Of a DNA stretch of 64,000 nt, positions 52,962 through 63,166 are shown piece after piece. Below the pieces are notes generated by a model. It made no database searches. It was given only the letters and a program-made list of their open reading frames with translations, and was not told the DNA's origin. How positions within the stretch are numbered: position 1 is the stretch's first letter; each line of letters opens with the position of its first letter. The translations under genes and the position numbers were made by a program. The DNA lies in assembly GCF_006874645.1 (NCBI RefSeq), contig NZ_CP030082.1, positions 1,054,001-1,118,000 of the forward strand, given 5' to 3'. This DNA is from Bdellovibrio sp. ZAP7 (GTDB lineage: Bacteria; Bdellovibrionota; Bdellovibrionia; Bdellovibrionales; Bdellovibrionaceae).

Positions 52962-54875
52962 ATGAAACAATATTTGTCATTGATGGTTTTCATCACGTTA
53001 TTCGGTTTCTTCAATCTCAAAGCAGCGGTTGCCGACGAAGTGAAAAATCCTTCCATTGTTGTGCACCTTCTAGACTATCTTGCAAAAGATTACGGTGGGG
53101 CCGTTAGGAACGGAAAAGTCTTAAGTAAATCGGAATATCAAGAACAAGTTGAGTTCTCTGAAATTGTCGGAAAGGCTTCAAGAGCCTACGACGAATACAA
53201 ACATGACGTTGCTTTTGTTGTTGGCGTAGATAACTTAGTTTTAAAAATTAAAAATAAGGCAAGTGCCGACGAAGTTTCAAAGCTAGCCAGAGAGCTTCAG
53301 ACCAATGCAATTTCATTGGCAAAAATAGAAATTGCGCCTCAAGATTATCCTTTAGTTTCAGAGGGACAAAAAATCTTTGCTCAAAACTGCGCTTCTTGCC
53401 ACGGAAGTTCTGGAATGGGTGATGGTCTCGCAGGGCAGGCACTTAATCCAAAACCCGCAAACTTCCACGAGTCAGAGCGACAATTTGCAAGCTCTCCCTT
53501 CCAGTATTTTAATACAATCCGTTTGGGAGTTCCTGGAACTGCTATGCCGCCATTCCCGTCATTATCTGACAAAGAGATCTGGTCCTTAGCTTTCTTTGTG
53601 AAATCACTTGGATATCAAAAGCCAGAAGGCAAGCTGTCTACGGAGTTGTCGTTAAAGCAAGTTTCCTCTCTTAAAGATGAAGAAATTCTGAAATCACTAA
53701 CAGGTAGTGAAGTTGAAAGAAAACAAATTTTAGCGTTGATTCGCACTTTTGAACCGGCCCCCAAAGAAGGGTCGCAGTTTTTGGCTATTGCTAGAACCCA
53801 TTTAAATCAAAGTTATGATCATTTCAACAGAGGTGAATATGAGCTTGCAACCTCAGAATCTGTAAAGTCTTATCTGCAGGGAATTGAGCCAATTGAACCC
53901 AAGATTAAAGCCAATCAAGCTGGTCTTGTTGAAAAAATTGAGGCGCAAATGAGCGCCTATCGTAACTCTCTTAATGCCGCCACAGCTAAAGATATCGCAT
54001 CAAAAAATTATCAGTCGATAATGTCGACTTTTACAGAAATTCAAAATGTTACTGAAGCAAAAATGATGTCTCCTCAATTAGCGTTTACGGCTGCTTTTGC
54101 TATTTTCTTAAGAGAAGGATTTGAAGCAGTACTGATCATTATCACTTTGCTTGGCGTGATAAAAGCCTTTGGTGCAAAAGAAGCGGCAAAGTGGGTTCAT
54201 TTTGGTTGGATCAGTGCTTTGGCACTTGGTGCAGTCGTATGGTTCGCTTCTGGTCTTCTTTTGAATATGAGCGGCGCAAGTCGTGAAATCATGGAGGGAA
54301 GTATTTCTCTCTTTGCCGTAGTCGTACTTCTGTATGTTGGATTTTGGCTTCATAGACAAACTGAGGTTGGCAGATGGACGAAGTTCGTAAGAGAAACTCT
54401 AAAGGAAGCTCTTGAAAAGAAAAGTCTCATTGTTCTTAGTAGTATTTCTTTTATGGCCGTATTTAGAGAGGCCTTCGAGGTAGTTCTCTTTTTAAGAGCT
54501 ATTTGGAATGATGTGAATGCAGATGGAAGAGCCTCTGTCGGTGAAGGTGTTGCTCTTGCGTTTATCTTAATTTTTGCCTTTTCATATTATGCCGTTAGAT
54601 ACAGTCAGAAGATTCCGATAAAACAATTATTCAATGTTTCCGCTGCGATCATGGGAATTCTCTCCGTAATTCTAGTTGGAAAAGGAATTCACTCTCTTCA
54701 AGAGGCAGGTATTGTAGGTGTTAAGTCCATTGGTCTTGGTTTGAGGGTCGACTTGCTGGGTATTTTCCCTTCGATTCAAACGGTAGTTGCGCAACTTTTA
54801 ATAGCCGCTGTTTTGCTCATTATCTGGAGTCTGGGAAAGAAACCTGCGGCTGCGCCTTTAGGCGAGACTGCATAG
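52962..54875 (+). CDS. Cytochrome c-FTR1 permease, PbrT-like
   Basis: About 637 residues with a signal peptide (LMVFITLFGFFNLKAAVA). A periplasmic domain follows with a c-type haem site CASCHG near residue 145 and a distal Met in GVPGTAMPPFPSL. The C-terminal half has seven membrane helices of the FTR1 family with two REGFEAVLII / REAFEVVLFL motifs. This architecture and length match PbrT-type lead (or iron) uptake proteins. The ArsR gene upstream and nearby Zn/Cd/Pb ATPase support a heavy-metal role; high-affinity iron uptake is the alternative. Confidence 0.8.
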   Translation: MKQYLSLMVFITLFGFFNLKAAVADEVKNPSIVVHLLDYLAKDYGGAVRNGKVLSKSEYQEQVEFSEIVGKASRAYDEYKHDVAFVVGVDNLVLKIKNKASADEVSKLARELQTNAISLAKIEIAPQDYPLVSEGQKIFAQNCASCHGSSGMGDGLAGQALNPKPANFHESERQFASSPFQYFNTIRLGVPGTAMPPFPSLSDKEIWSLAFFVKSLGYQKPEGKLSTELSLKQVSSLKDEEILKSLTGSEVERKQILALIRTFEPAPKEGSQFLAIARTHLNQSYDHFNRGEYELATSESVKSYLQGIEPIEPKIKANQAGLVEKIEAQMSAYRNSLNAATAKDIASKNYQSIMSTFTEIQNVTEAKMMSPQLAFTAAFAIFLREGFEAVLIIITLLGVIKAFGAKEAAKWVHFGWISALALGAVVWFASGLLLNMSGASREIMEGSISLFAVVVLLYVGFWLHRQTEVGRWTKFVRETLKEALEKKSLIVLSSISFMAVFREAFEVVLFLRAIWNDVNADGRASVGEGVALAFILIFAFSYYAVRYSQKIPIKQLFNVSAAIMGILSVILVGKGIHSLQEAGIVGVKSIGLGLRVDLLGIFPSIQTVVAQLLIAAVLLIIWSLGKKPAAAPLGETA

Positions 54876-55036
54876 ACTTTGGGGGAAGTAGTTTTTACGG
54901 GTCTATGCAAATGACTTGCATTGAATTGAGAAAAAGGAATGTTCTTTAATATTCGTATCTAATTTAATGTTCGCCTTGAACTTTGATATTGTAATTGGAT
55001 TTGAGATAGAGCTATATTTTGAGAGTGTATAACAAT

Positions 55037-55369
55037 ATGAAAGCGTTAATTTTTTGGACAGTTGCACTTTCGTTAGTTTCCGTTCTTGTCGGGAACTATT
55101 TGTCTTTTCATATTGATAGCGATGATATTCCAAAAATTTCAGCTCACAATTCGCAGATTCTTAAGTCAAAATTAGATTCCACTCAGGAACATAATTTTGA
55201 CCCTTGCAATCAAGGGCATTGTCACTTGGGGCACTGTGCTGTAGTTCTGTTGCCTCTTAGTTCTGAGGCTATTGATCGGTTAGCATATTTGATTGTTTAC
55301 AGTTCAAAAGAATTCTTTTTTATAAGTCGTTTTCTTGAGGGGCCTTTTCAGCCTCCACGACTTGTCTAA
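55037..55369 (+). CDS. Small Cys/His-rich protein ahead of the efflux operon
   Basis: About 110 residues from the ATG at 55037. A membrane-anchoring N-terminus (ALIFWTVALSLVSVLVG) is followed by PCNQGHCHLGHC, a probable metal site, and a C-terminus FQPPRLV. Small proteins of this form often precede czc/cus TolC genes. A periplasmic location is inferred. Confidence 0.6.
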   Translation: MKALIFWTVALSLVSVLVGNYLSFHIDSDDIPKISAHNSQILKSKLDSTQEHNFDPCNQGHCHLGHCAVVLLPLSSEAIDRLAYLIVYSSKEFFFISRFLEGPFQPPRLV

Positions 55370-55423
55370 GTCTATTTTTCAATAAATCCCTAAAATCGAA
55401 ATATTTTTATTAAAGGTGAAATC

Positions 55424-56662
55424 ATGTCTTTTATGGCAAAGGTTATACCCATGATTCTAGTTATGTCTTTTGCATCAGCGGAAGAGTCAGAACCATGTGT
55501 TGTATTATCTAATTATAAGCAAATTACTTTATGTGCAGAAAGTCGATCTCCTGAAGTTCTCAGAGCTGAATCAGAAGTCAAACAAAGGAAAGCCTCTGTG
55601 GATGCAGCCGGGCAACTTTTAAATCCGGAATTGTCAATGCAGACCATATCCGGTTCCGTGCAGTCAGAAACAAAATCTGAAACTGACGTATCGTTGGCAT
55701 TCCCAATTGAATTGGGAGGCAAAAGATCCTCAAGAAAAAGCATTGCGACCGGGGCACTTTCGAAGGCAGAGCTGGAACTCTTCAATGCAAAAGCAGAAGT
55801 AAGAAAGTCTGTTCTTTTAAAAATCGTAAGACTCCGTCAAATTGATCATGAACTTGATTTGGTCGACGAATCTGCTGAGACATTTAGCAAGCTAGTAAAA
55901 CAGTATGAGTCGCGTCCAACCCTGAGTCCGGAGCAAGAGGTTACACTGACTGTTTTTCGCGTAGCAAAGGGTGAGTATGGCTTTAAGAGAATGGAATATG
56001 ATGAGGAACTTGCTCAACTTGAATCGTTTTTTAAAATTGTGATCGGAAAAGACTTAGCAAGTGTTCGTAAGGTTCTGCCCCCGCGAATTTCGTCCATGCC
56101 TCTGGTGCCCGGTGAAAATAAAGAGGTTGATAAATCACCACTGCTCGGATTGTTAGATGCCGACATAAAAATTGCAAACGCGGAACGGGATCGCACATTC
56201 GGAGATGCTTGGCCCACATTGAACTTAGGGCCTTCCGCAAAATTTTCGAAAGAAGGAAGCCAAAGCTTTGAACAATGGGGACTAAATTTGAGCATGCCTC
56301 TTCCTGTGTTGAGTCTCAATCAAGGAGCGAAGGCGGCGGCGAGTGCTGGAGTTCGTTCCTCGGAAATAAGACGGGAAACCGCACTAAAGGAATTGATTGC
56401 TCGCAGGACCTCTCTAGTTGAGATCTACAAAAAATCTGCGAAAGCTCTGGAGGAAACTCCTAATGGACACACGTTGGAAAGTAAGCATAAGAAAGTTGAA
56501 ACTTTGTTTGTTAAAGGCTTGGTACCTAGTTCATTGGTCATCGAGGCCCACCGCTCTTTAGTGGAGTTTGAGAAAACTAGAAATAATCGAGAGATCAAAG
56601 CAGTAGAGGCGATCCTGGAAATTCAAATTATTGATGGTCAGGAAGTGGAGTTAAGCCTATGA
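55424..56662 (+). CDS. czcC: TolC-family outer membrane protein (CzcC-like)
   Basis: 412 residues. Signal peptide MILVMSFASA, then helical coiled-coil repeats with GQLLNPELSMQTISGS and DAWPTLNLGPSAKF. It would be the outer-membrane exit duct for the CzcA-type pump at 57241. Its stop overlaps the start of the next gene (ATGA), so the order is C-B-A. Confidence 0.85.
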   Translation: MSFMAKVIPMILVMSFASAEESEPCVVLSNYKQITLCAESRSPEVLRAESEVKQRKASVDAAGQLLNPELSMQTISGSVQSETKSETDVSLAFPIELGGKRSSRKSIATGALSKAELELFNAKAEVRKSVLLKIVRLRQIDHELDLVDESAETFSKLVKQYESRPTLSPEQEVTLTVFRVAKGEYGFKRMEYDEELAQLESFFKIVIGKDLASVRKVLPPRISSMPLVPGENKEVDKSPLLGLLDADIKIANAERDRTFGDAWPTLNLGPSAKFSKEGSQSFEQWGLNLSMPLPVLSLNQGAKAAASAGVRSSEIRRETALKELIARRTSLVEIYKKSAKALEETPNGHTLESKHKKVETLFVKGLVPSSLVIEAHRSLVEFEKTRNNREIKAVEAILEIQIIDGQEVELSL

Positions 56663-57231
56663 AGAAGATATTTATTTTGGCAGCGGCTTTAATTATAGGA
56701 TTGAAAATTTCAAGCGCATTTGCCGATTTGGAAAAGAATAAAAAGGTTCCGAACGAGGCAATTCATGCTGAACATGATTCGAGTCATGACGGTGACGCAG
56801 ATAAAAAAGATGAGAAGCCTGACCGCAGTGAAAAAGCTGAAGAATACGGACATGGTGAGCGTGAGGAAGAAGGTTCTAATGTTGGACCGGACAAAGGGAT
56901 CACTGTTGCGGATGAGCATGACGGCATCAAACTTTCCGATGAAGCAGAAAAGAATTTTGAACTGAAGATAATGACTCTTATAGGGAACGCTTCTTGGGAA
57001 GTTCCTGTGAGTGCCCTTCTTACCTCAGGTGAAGAGATCAATATCTACCGAGTAAGAAACGGGTTTTACAAGCGCATTGACTTCGATCTAATTTCAAAAA
57101 ATGCCACTCATATGAAAATCAGTTCAAAAGACCTCGCTAAAGGTGACGGCGTTGTCACGAGCGGTGTGGGCTTTTTGAGAACAGCAGAACTTGCAGCGTC
57201 TGGCGGGGCTTCAGAAGAGCACGGCCACTAA
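56659..57231 (+). CDS. Reduced CzcB-like adaptor protein
   Basis: 190 residues against about 350-520 for CzcB. The signal peptide is followed by a very charged His/Asp/Glu/Lys linker. The remaining ~90 residues resemble the C-terminal membrane-proximal domain of adaptors (IKLSDEAEKNFELKIMTL, then DLAKGDGVVTSGVGFL), ending EEHGH. The barrel-sandwich/lipoyl and hairpin domains are missing. It may still link pump and duct, or only bind metal. Confidence 0.65.
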   Translation: MKKIFILAAALIIGLKISSAFADLEKNKKVPNEAIHAEHDSSHDGDADKKDEKPDRSEKAEEYGHGEREEEGSNVGPDKGITVADEHDGIKLSDEAEKNFELKIMTLIGNASWEVPVSALLTSGEEINIYRVRNGFYKRIDFDLISKNATHMKISSKDLAKGDGVVTSGVGFLRTAELAASGGASEEHGH

Positions 57232-57240
57232 GGATAATTT

Positions 57241-60200
57241 ATGATTAATAAGATAATACATTTTTCTGTATATAACAGGGCTCTGGTGCTTTTATTTACC
57301 GTCATGCTTGCAATAGCGGGTATCTATTCGTTTCAGCATCTTCCGATTGATGCGGTTCCAGATATTACTAATAATCAAGTTCAGATCAATACTACCATTG
57401 AGGGTTTAGCTCCTGAAGAAATTGAAAGATCAATTACCTTTCCCGTAGAGTCTTCGATGAGGGGGATTGCCGGGGTTCTAGAGGTTCGGTCTATCACTCG
57501 CTTCGGGCTATCTCAAGTAACCGTGGTATTCAAGGACTCAGTGGAAGTATATCGCGCTCGACAAATGGTGACGGAGCGACTTCAAGGAGTCCTCGCCGGA
57601 CTTCCTAAAGGCGCCGAGGCTAGATTAGGGCCGATTTCTACTGGGCTTGGAGAGATCTTTCAGTATGCACTCGATTATGAAAAACCAGCAAAAAATTCAG
57701 CGGATCGCTTAAAGCAGTTGATGGAGCTTAAAGCTCTACAAGATTGGTTTATCAAGCCAAGACTTCTAACTGTTGAAGGTGTAGCTGAAATAAACACCAC
57801 GGGTGGTTATGAAAAGCAATTTCACGTGCAGCCCGATATCGGCAAAATGGCATCTTATGGAGTTCACTTCGAACAAATTGTGGAGGCTCTTGAAAAAGTG
57901 AACAGGAATGTGGGCGGTGGAGCCATCGCTCAAACTGCGGAGCAGTTTCTGGTACAAGGTGTCGGCCTCTTTAAAAATGCACAGGACATAGAAAAGGTAC
58001 CAGTGAAGCAACTGGATTCATTTAGGGTCATTCGCGTTGGTGATATCGCAAAAGTGAAGTTGGGAAAAGAACTAAGGACCGGAGCGGCGACTTATAATGG
58101 TCAAGAGACCGTTCTGGGTACTGTGATGATGCTTTTGGGTGAGAACAGCAGGACAGTCGCCACAAGAGTCAAAGATAAGGTCGATGAGATTAAAAAGACG
58201 TTGCCCCCAGGGATCGTGATGACCACGGTGTATAACCGTTCGGATTTAGTGAATGCGACTCTTGGTACCGTAGAGCACAATCTGATCTTAGGTGCGACAC
58301 TTGTAATTGTGATTTTATTCCTGCTAATCGGAAACATCCGTGCTGCTGTCATTACTGCCATCACGATTCCATTATCGTTGTTAGCTACATTTCTAATTAT
58401 GAAACCACTTGGGATTTCCGGAAACCTCATGAGCCTTGGTGCTCTTGATTTCGGTATCATTGTGGATGGAACGGTCATTCTAATTGATAACTGTGTCCGC
58501 TATGTGCATGAACGAAGTAAGGAGTTTGATCGAAAGCTAACCAGAGCTGAGGTTCAGGCCGCTGTCTATGAAGCTGCAGTCGAAGTTCGTGTTGCAGCAG
58601 GTTTTGGAGAGCTAATAGTTGTCGTCGTGTTTTTGCCAATTTTTGCGCTTACTGGTGTTGAAGGAAAAATGTTTGCGCCGATGGCGGCGACCTTTGCAAT
58701 CGCTGTCGCATCCGCATTGATTTTGTCATTTACAACGGCACCGGCATTGGCGTCTTTGATTCTTCAGGGAAATGCAGAAGATAAAGAACCTAAATTTATG
58801 GAGTGGATACGCAAAGCTTATAAACCACTGTTTGATCTGACCTTTAGGCATCGCGTTGCAACTCTTACTTCCGCACTTATAGCTGTGATTGCTGGAGCAA
58901 TTTTATTTGCGACAAGAGGAGCGGAGTTTTTACCGCAACTAAGCGAGGGGTCTTTCGCTTTTCATATGATTCGTCCTGTAAATTTAAGTTTGGATCAATC
59001 CATTGCTTTTCAGTTAAAAGCAGATCAAATCATTAAAACTTTTCCCGAAGTAGACAAAGTTTTTGCGCGCATTGGAACTAGTGAGGTCGCAACTGACCCT
59101 ATGGGAGTAAATATCTCTGACACCTATATCATGTTAAAGGACAAGTCAGACTGGCCAAAAACAAATAGCGACAAGAAGCATACTTACGAAACGTTAGTTA
59201 GTGCTATCGTTGCGCGGCTAGAGAAAGGCCTGCCAGGGCAAAGCTATTTGGCTTCTCAGCCAATTCAAATGCGCTTTAATGAGCTTTTAGAAGGAACCAG
59301 GGCCGACGTATCTGTGAAAGTCTTTGGTCCAAATCTTCAGACAAATATGGATTTAGCGAAAAAGATTCAAGAGATTGTTTCCAAAGTAAGAGGTGCTGGG
59401 GATGTCGAAGTTGACCTTGCAGGCACGAGTCCAGTCTTGCGGATAGAACCAAATGAAGAGGCACTCAGAAAATATGGCGCAAATATTTCAGATGTACTTA
59501 ATACGATCTCTATCGCACTGGGTGGACAGGAGAGTGGTTATCTTTATGAAAATGAAAGAAAGTATCCAATTGTTGTTCGTCTTAATGACGAAGAGCGTTC
59601 TGATTTAAGGACAATTAGAAATCTTCCTGTAGGATTGGGCACAAACGTCACCACGCCGCTTTCAAATTTAGCGACATCCAAGTTTTCTGAGACTTTCGGT
59701 TCAATCAATCGAGAAGATTCGAATCGTCGCTCAGCGGTACTTATTAATTTGCGGGGACGGGATACAGAGAGTTTCGTAAATGAAGCGCAAAAAATGGTTG
59801 AGCAGCAAATTGAATTGCCACAGGGATATTATGTCCAGTGGGGTGGAAACTTTAAAAACCTTCAAGAAGCAAGAAGTAGGCTGTTATTGCTGACGCCGAT
59901 TGCACTGATGTTGGCATTGCTCATGATCTATGCGGCATTTAGAAGTGTGGGCCAAACCATATTGATTTTCTCGTGCATCCCATTTGCTTTGGTCGGCGGA
60001 GTTGTTGGACTTATTGCTAATGGATTACCATTTAGTATTTCAGCAGGCGTTGGATTCATCGCATTGTCTGGTATTGCAGTTTTAAATGGCGTTGTGCTTG
60101 TGAATTACTTCAATCAGTTAAAGAACCAAGGAAAAACAGGAAAAGATCTTGTGATGAAGGGGACAATGATTCGTTTGCGTCCTGTTCTGATGACAGCACT

Positions 60201-60381
60201 GGTGGCTATTTTTGGCTTTTTGCCAATGATGCTCTCGACTGGCATTGGTGCAGAAGTTCAAAGGCCTTTAGCGTCTGTCGTCATAGGTGGCATTGTCTCG
60301 TCAACAATTTTGACTCTTCTTGTTTTACCCACTCTTTACTCAATTTTTGAGAAGAAATTTGTCGGAAGAGTTGCTCACTAA
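57241..60381 (+). CDS. czcA: Heavy-metal efflux RND pump, CzcA type
   Basis: 1046 residues. IDAVPDITNNQVQINTTIEG near the start and, in TM4, LDFGIIVDGTVILIDNCVRY match the HME1/HME3 divalent-cation pattern (Asp-Phe-Gly...Asp-Gly). Twelve membrane helices and two large periplasmic loops are evident. It exports Zn/Co/Cd-type ions by family knowledge. It is immediately followed, after 11 bases, by the P-type ATPase, a common pairing of cytoplasmic and periplasmic detoxification. Confidence 0.88.
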   Translation: MINKIIHFSVYNRALVLLFTVMLAIAGIYSFQHLPIDAVPDITNNQVQINTTIEGLAPEEIERSITFPVESSMRGIAGVLEVRSITRFGLSQVTVVFKDSVEVYRARQMVTERLQGVLAGLPKGAEARLGPISTGLGEIFQYALDYEKPAKNSADRLKQLMELKALQDWFIKPRLLTVEGVAEINTTGGYEKQFHVQPDIGKMASYGVHFEQIVEALEKVNRNVGGGAIAQTAEQFLVQGVGLFKNAQDIEKVPVKQLDSFRVIRVGDIAKVKLGKELRTGAATYNGQETVLGTVMMLLGENSRTVATRVKDKVDEIKKTLPPGIVMTTVYNRSDLVNATLGTVEHNLILGATLVIVILFLLIGNIRAAVITAITIPLSLLATFLIMKPLGISGNLMSLGALDFGIIVDGTVILIDNCVRYVHERSKEFDRKLTRAEVQAAVYEAAVEVRVAAGFGELIVVVVFLPIFALTGVEGKMFAPMAATFAIAVASALILSFTTAPALASLILQGNAEDKEPKFMEWIRKAYKPLFDLTFRHRVATLTSALIAVIAGAILFATRGAEFLPQLSEGSFAFHMIRPVNLSLDQSIAFQLKADQIIKTFPEVDKVFARIGTSEVATDPMGVNISDTYIMLKDKSDWPKTNSDKKHTYETLVSAIVARLEKGLPGQSYLASQPIQMRFNELLEGTRADVSVKVFGPNLQTNMDLAKKIQEIVSKVRGAGDVEVDLAGTSPVLRIEPNEEALRKYGANISDVLNTISIALGGQESGYLYENERKYPIVVRLNDEERSDLRTIRNLPVGLGTNVTTPLSNLATSKFSETFGSINREDSNRRSAVLINLRGRDTESFVNEAQKMVEQQIELPQGYYVQWGGNFKNLQEARSRLLLLTPIALMLALLMIYAAFRSVGQTILIFSCIPFALVGGVVGLIANGLPFSISAGVGFIALSGIAVLNGVVLVNYFNQLKNQGKTGKDLVMKGTMIRLRPVLMTALVAIFGFLPMMLSTGIGAEVQRPLASVVIGGIVSSTILTLLVLPTLYSIFEKKFVGRVAH

Positions 60382-60392
60382 GGAGATTTGCT

Positions 60393-62597
60393 ATGGAAAA
60401 TAAACCCTCTAATTGCTGTAGTTCAAAGAATACGTGTTCTGATACCACTCCGATAAATGGAAGTGGTGATGTGCCGTCGAATGCTAAAGAATCCGTTTTT
60501 AAAGTTAGCGGAATGGACTGCGCCGATGAGATTGCGGCGATTAAAAATTCTTTGGATTTAGATAAAGTATTTCGGGTGGAGGCGAATCTGATGTCCTCTA
60601 CTGTTCACGTCTGGCATTCACCAGATTTTGAAGGAAGTGAGATACAAAATTTCATCAATAAGTCTGGAGTGAAGGTTATTGCCTCTGATGCGAAGAAAAG
60701 GGCAATTCCTTTGCAGAGAGTCGCCCTGGTTTCAGCGTCCGGAACTTTGGTAGGTGCGGTTATATTGGTCAATTTTGCTTTATCCGCTCAGAACCCGTTT
60801 GTTGTTATTCTAAGTCTAGCGTCAATTCTTTGCGGAGGGATTTTGGTTTTTCCAAAAGCTTTCCGAGCTGTAAAACAGGGTCATTTAGATATGAATGTCT
60901 TAATGACTGTCGCAGTTTTAGGGGCAATCTATCTTCGCGATTATATTGAAGCAGCCACCGTGGTATTCTTGTTCGCTTTTTCAGAACTTTTGGAAACGAT
61001 CAGTGTGGTAAGGGCTCGGAAAGCAATTCAAGAAGTTATCAATATTAGCCCTAAAACTGCTTTGCTGAAGAGCGCAGATGGCATCGTTCAGTCTGTGATG
61101 GTGGAATCTCTGAAGATTGGCGATGTGGTTGTCGTTAGGCCAGGCGATCTTTTTCCTATTGATGGCGTTCTTGCAGTTGGTGAAACCGAGGTCAATCAGG
61201 CGCCATTAACGGGCGAATCTACTCCTATTAAAAAGACCGTGGGAGATAGTGTATTTGCTGGAACCGTGAATATTTCTGGAGTCGCCGAAGTAAAAGTCAT
61301 CAAAGGATTCAAAGATTCAAAAGTATCGCAAATAATACGAATGGTGGAAGATGCGCAAAAGAGTAAAGCACCTTCTCAAAGATTTGTAGATCAGTTTGCC
61401 AGAATTTATACACCTGCTGTATTTATCTTAGGCTTATTGATTTGTCTTGTGCCTCCGTTGCTATTTGGCGGTGCATGGAACGAATGGATTTACAAGGCAC
61501 TGGTTCTTTTAGTGATTGCCTGCCCTTGTGCTTTGGTGATTTCGACGCCAGTTTCTGTTGTTTCTGGATTGACAGCAATGGCGCGCCGAGGAGTTTTGGT
61601 TAAGGGAGGAGTATTCTTAGAGACCCTTGGGAAACTCAAAGCTCTTGCTGTTGATAAAACGGGTACAATTACTGAAGGTGTCCCTCAGGTTGTTTCACTT
61701 AAGAAGTGGAATAGCATTGATGAAAAAGAAATTGTTAGAATAGCTGTATCAATTGAGAAACTTTCTTCTCATCCTTTAGCTGAGGCGATAGTTCGATATG
61801 CTGAAAAAATTGGAGTTTCCCCTGATAATATCGAAAAGTCACAAAATGTGCAGGGTAGAGGAGTATTTGCAACTCTTGATGGACACGATTATTTCCTTGG
61901 TAATCATCGATTTACACATGAACTTGGAGTGTGTAGTCAAGAGTTGGAGGAGTATCTTCGAACTCTTGAAGAGCAAGCTTTGTCGGTGATTGTGGTGGGG
62001 CACCAACCCCATGACAATTGTGATGGAGAAGTGCTTGGTGTTTTCGGAGTAGGTGATAAGGTTCGAGAAAATGCCAAGGCAGCCATTCAGAAGATACATC
62101 AGGCTGGATGTAGAACTATTGTCATGCTGAGCGGAGACAACAACCGAACTGTCGAAACAATATCAAAACAAGTGGGAATTGATCAGGTATTTGGTGAGTT
62201 ACTTCCTGAAGGCAAAGTTGAAAAGGTGAAGGAGCTTGTTAGCAAGTACCAATATGTAGGGATGGTAGGGGATGGTATCAATGATGCTCCAGCGTTGGCT
62301 CAGGCCTCCATTGGAATTGCAATGGGCGCCATCGGTACAGATGCAGCAATTGAGACGGCTGATGTGGCATTAATGAAAGATGACCTTGAACAGCTCTCAA
62401 TCGCCATTTCTCAGGGGAAAAGAACCCTGGGCATCATACGATTTAATATTGTGTTTGCGCTTGCATTGAAGGCGGTATTTCTGATCTTAGCCCTGCTTGG
62501 GTATTCAAGTATGTGGATGGCGATTGCTGCTGATACCGGAGCAACTCTAGTAGTGATTTTGAATGCGCTAAGGCTTTTGAAAATTAGTTCACAATAG
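60393..62597 (+). CDS. Zn/Cd/Pb-translocating P1B-type ATPase (CadA/ZntA-like)
   Basis: 734 residues. N-terminal Cys-rich patch (NCCSSKNTCSD) and an HMA domain with GMDCADEI. CPCALVISTPVSVVSG in TM6 (the P1B-2 CPC followed by Val-Ile-Ser-Thr), DKTGTITEG, SHPLAEA and GDGINDAPALA. The C-terminal membrane helix ends MAIAADTGATLVVILNALRL, typical of the Zn/Cd/Pb class. It is part of the czc-like operon. Confidence 0.9.
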   Translation: MENKPSNCCSSKNTCSDTTPINGSGDVPSNAKESVFKVSGMDCADEIAAIKNSLDLDKVFRVEANLMSSTVHVWHSPDFEGSEIQNFINKSGVKVIASDAKKRAIPLQRVALVSASGTLVGAVILVNFALSAQNPFVVILSLASILCGGILVFPKAFRAVKQGHLDMNVLMTVAVLGAIYLRDYIEAATVVFLFAFSELLETISVVRARKAIQEVINISPKTALLKSADGIVQSVMVESLKIGDVVVVRPGDLFPIDGVLAVGETEVNQAPLTGESTPIKKTVGDSVFAGTVNISGVAEVKVIKGFKDSKVSQIIRMVEDAQKSKAPSQRFVDQFARIYTPAVFILGLLICLVPPLLFGGAWNEWIYKALVLLVIACPCALVISTPVSVVSGLTAMARRGVLVKGGVFLETLGKLKALAVDKTGTITEGVPQVVSLKKWNSIDEKEIVRIAVSIEKLSSHPLAEAIVRYAEKIGVSPDNIEKSQNVQGRGVFATLDGHDYFLGNHRFTHELGVCSQELEEYLRTLEEQALSVIVVGHQPHDNCDGEVLGVFGVGDKVRENAKAAIQKIHQAGCRTIVMLSGDNNRTVETISKQVGIDQVFGELLPEGKVEKVKELVSKYQYVGMVGDGINDAPALAQASIGIAMGAIGTDAAIETADVALMKDDLEQLSIAISQGKRTLGIIRFNIVFALALKAVFLILALLGYSSMWMAIAADTGATLVVILNALRLLKISSQ

Positions 62598-62614
62598 AAG
62601 ATTGGAGAGAATTT

Positions 62615-63004
62615 ATGAAAAATAGAGTTGGATTTTTTTTAGTTATTTCGACATTTATGGTTGGTTGCGCTGGATCGGTTGTGAAGTATGATTCTGAGTC
62701 TGCCAAAAGTGGATTTATTAAGGTAGCCTTGGGCTCGAAGGAGAACGTGCACGTGAGTGATAAGATTTTCCTGCTCGAGCGTAAATGCATTGAAACTCCT
62801 AAAGTACCAATTTGTAAGTTTGATCCCATTGGAACACTCACGGTTAAAGAAGTTAAAGAAAGCTATTCTGTTGTAGAGCCGGATAAAGACATTATTTTCA
62901 AGGAAGGTTATTACTTTAAGTTTGCAATGCATTGTGAAGATAATGCGGAAAAATGTAAGGCTGAAGGAGTAGAGGAATCTAAGTTTCAAAAGAGTGGGAG
63001 ATAA
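62615..63004 (+). CDS. Predicted lipoprotein at end of metal operon
   Basis: 129 residues with lipobox FMVGCAG. The mature part is beta-like with five Cys, including KCIETPKVPIC and HCEDNAEKC. GGAGAG precedes the start, 17 bases after the ATPase. Function unknown; possibly metal binding or envelope sensing. Confidence 0.6.
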   Translation: MKNRVGFFLVISTFMVGCAGSVVKYDSESAKSGFIKVALGSKENVHVSDKIFLLERKCIETPKVPICKFDPIGTLTVKEVKESYSVVEPDKDIIFKEGYYFKFAMHCEDNAEKCKAEGVEESKFQKSGR

Positions 63005-63127
63005 AATTTATGAAAGATCAGTCTTCTTACCTGAAGATTGATCTAGCAGTAGGCAACTTTCCAAAGGGCCGGATATTGATGAAGTTCGTCGAATCCTTGT
63101 TGGGGTAAATAGATTATAGGAAATTGT

Positions 63128-63165
63128 GCGAGTGAAGATCCATCTGATATTTCACTCGCATAAGT
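63128..63165 (-). terminator. Hairpin terminating the leftward cusA-cupredoxin operon
   Basis: GCGAGTGAA (63128-63136) pairs with TTCACTCGC (63151-63159). It lies just beyond the stop of the cupredoxin gene at 63167. A second, weaker hairpin (GATCAGTCTTC / GAAGATTGATC near 63016-63043) follows the rightward lipoprotein gene. Confidence 0.65.
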
Positions 63166-63166
63166 C

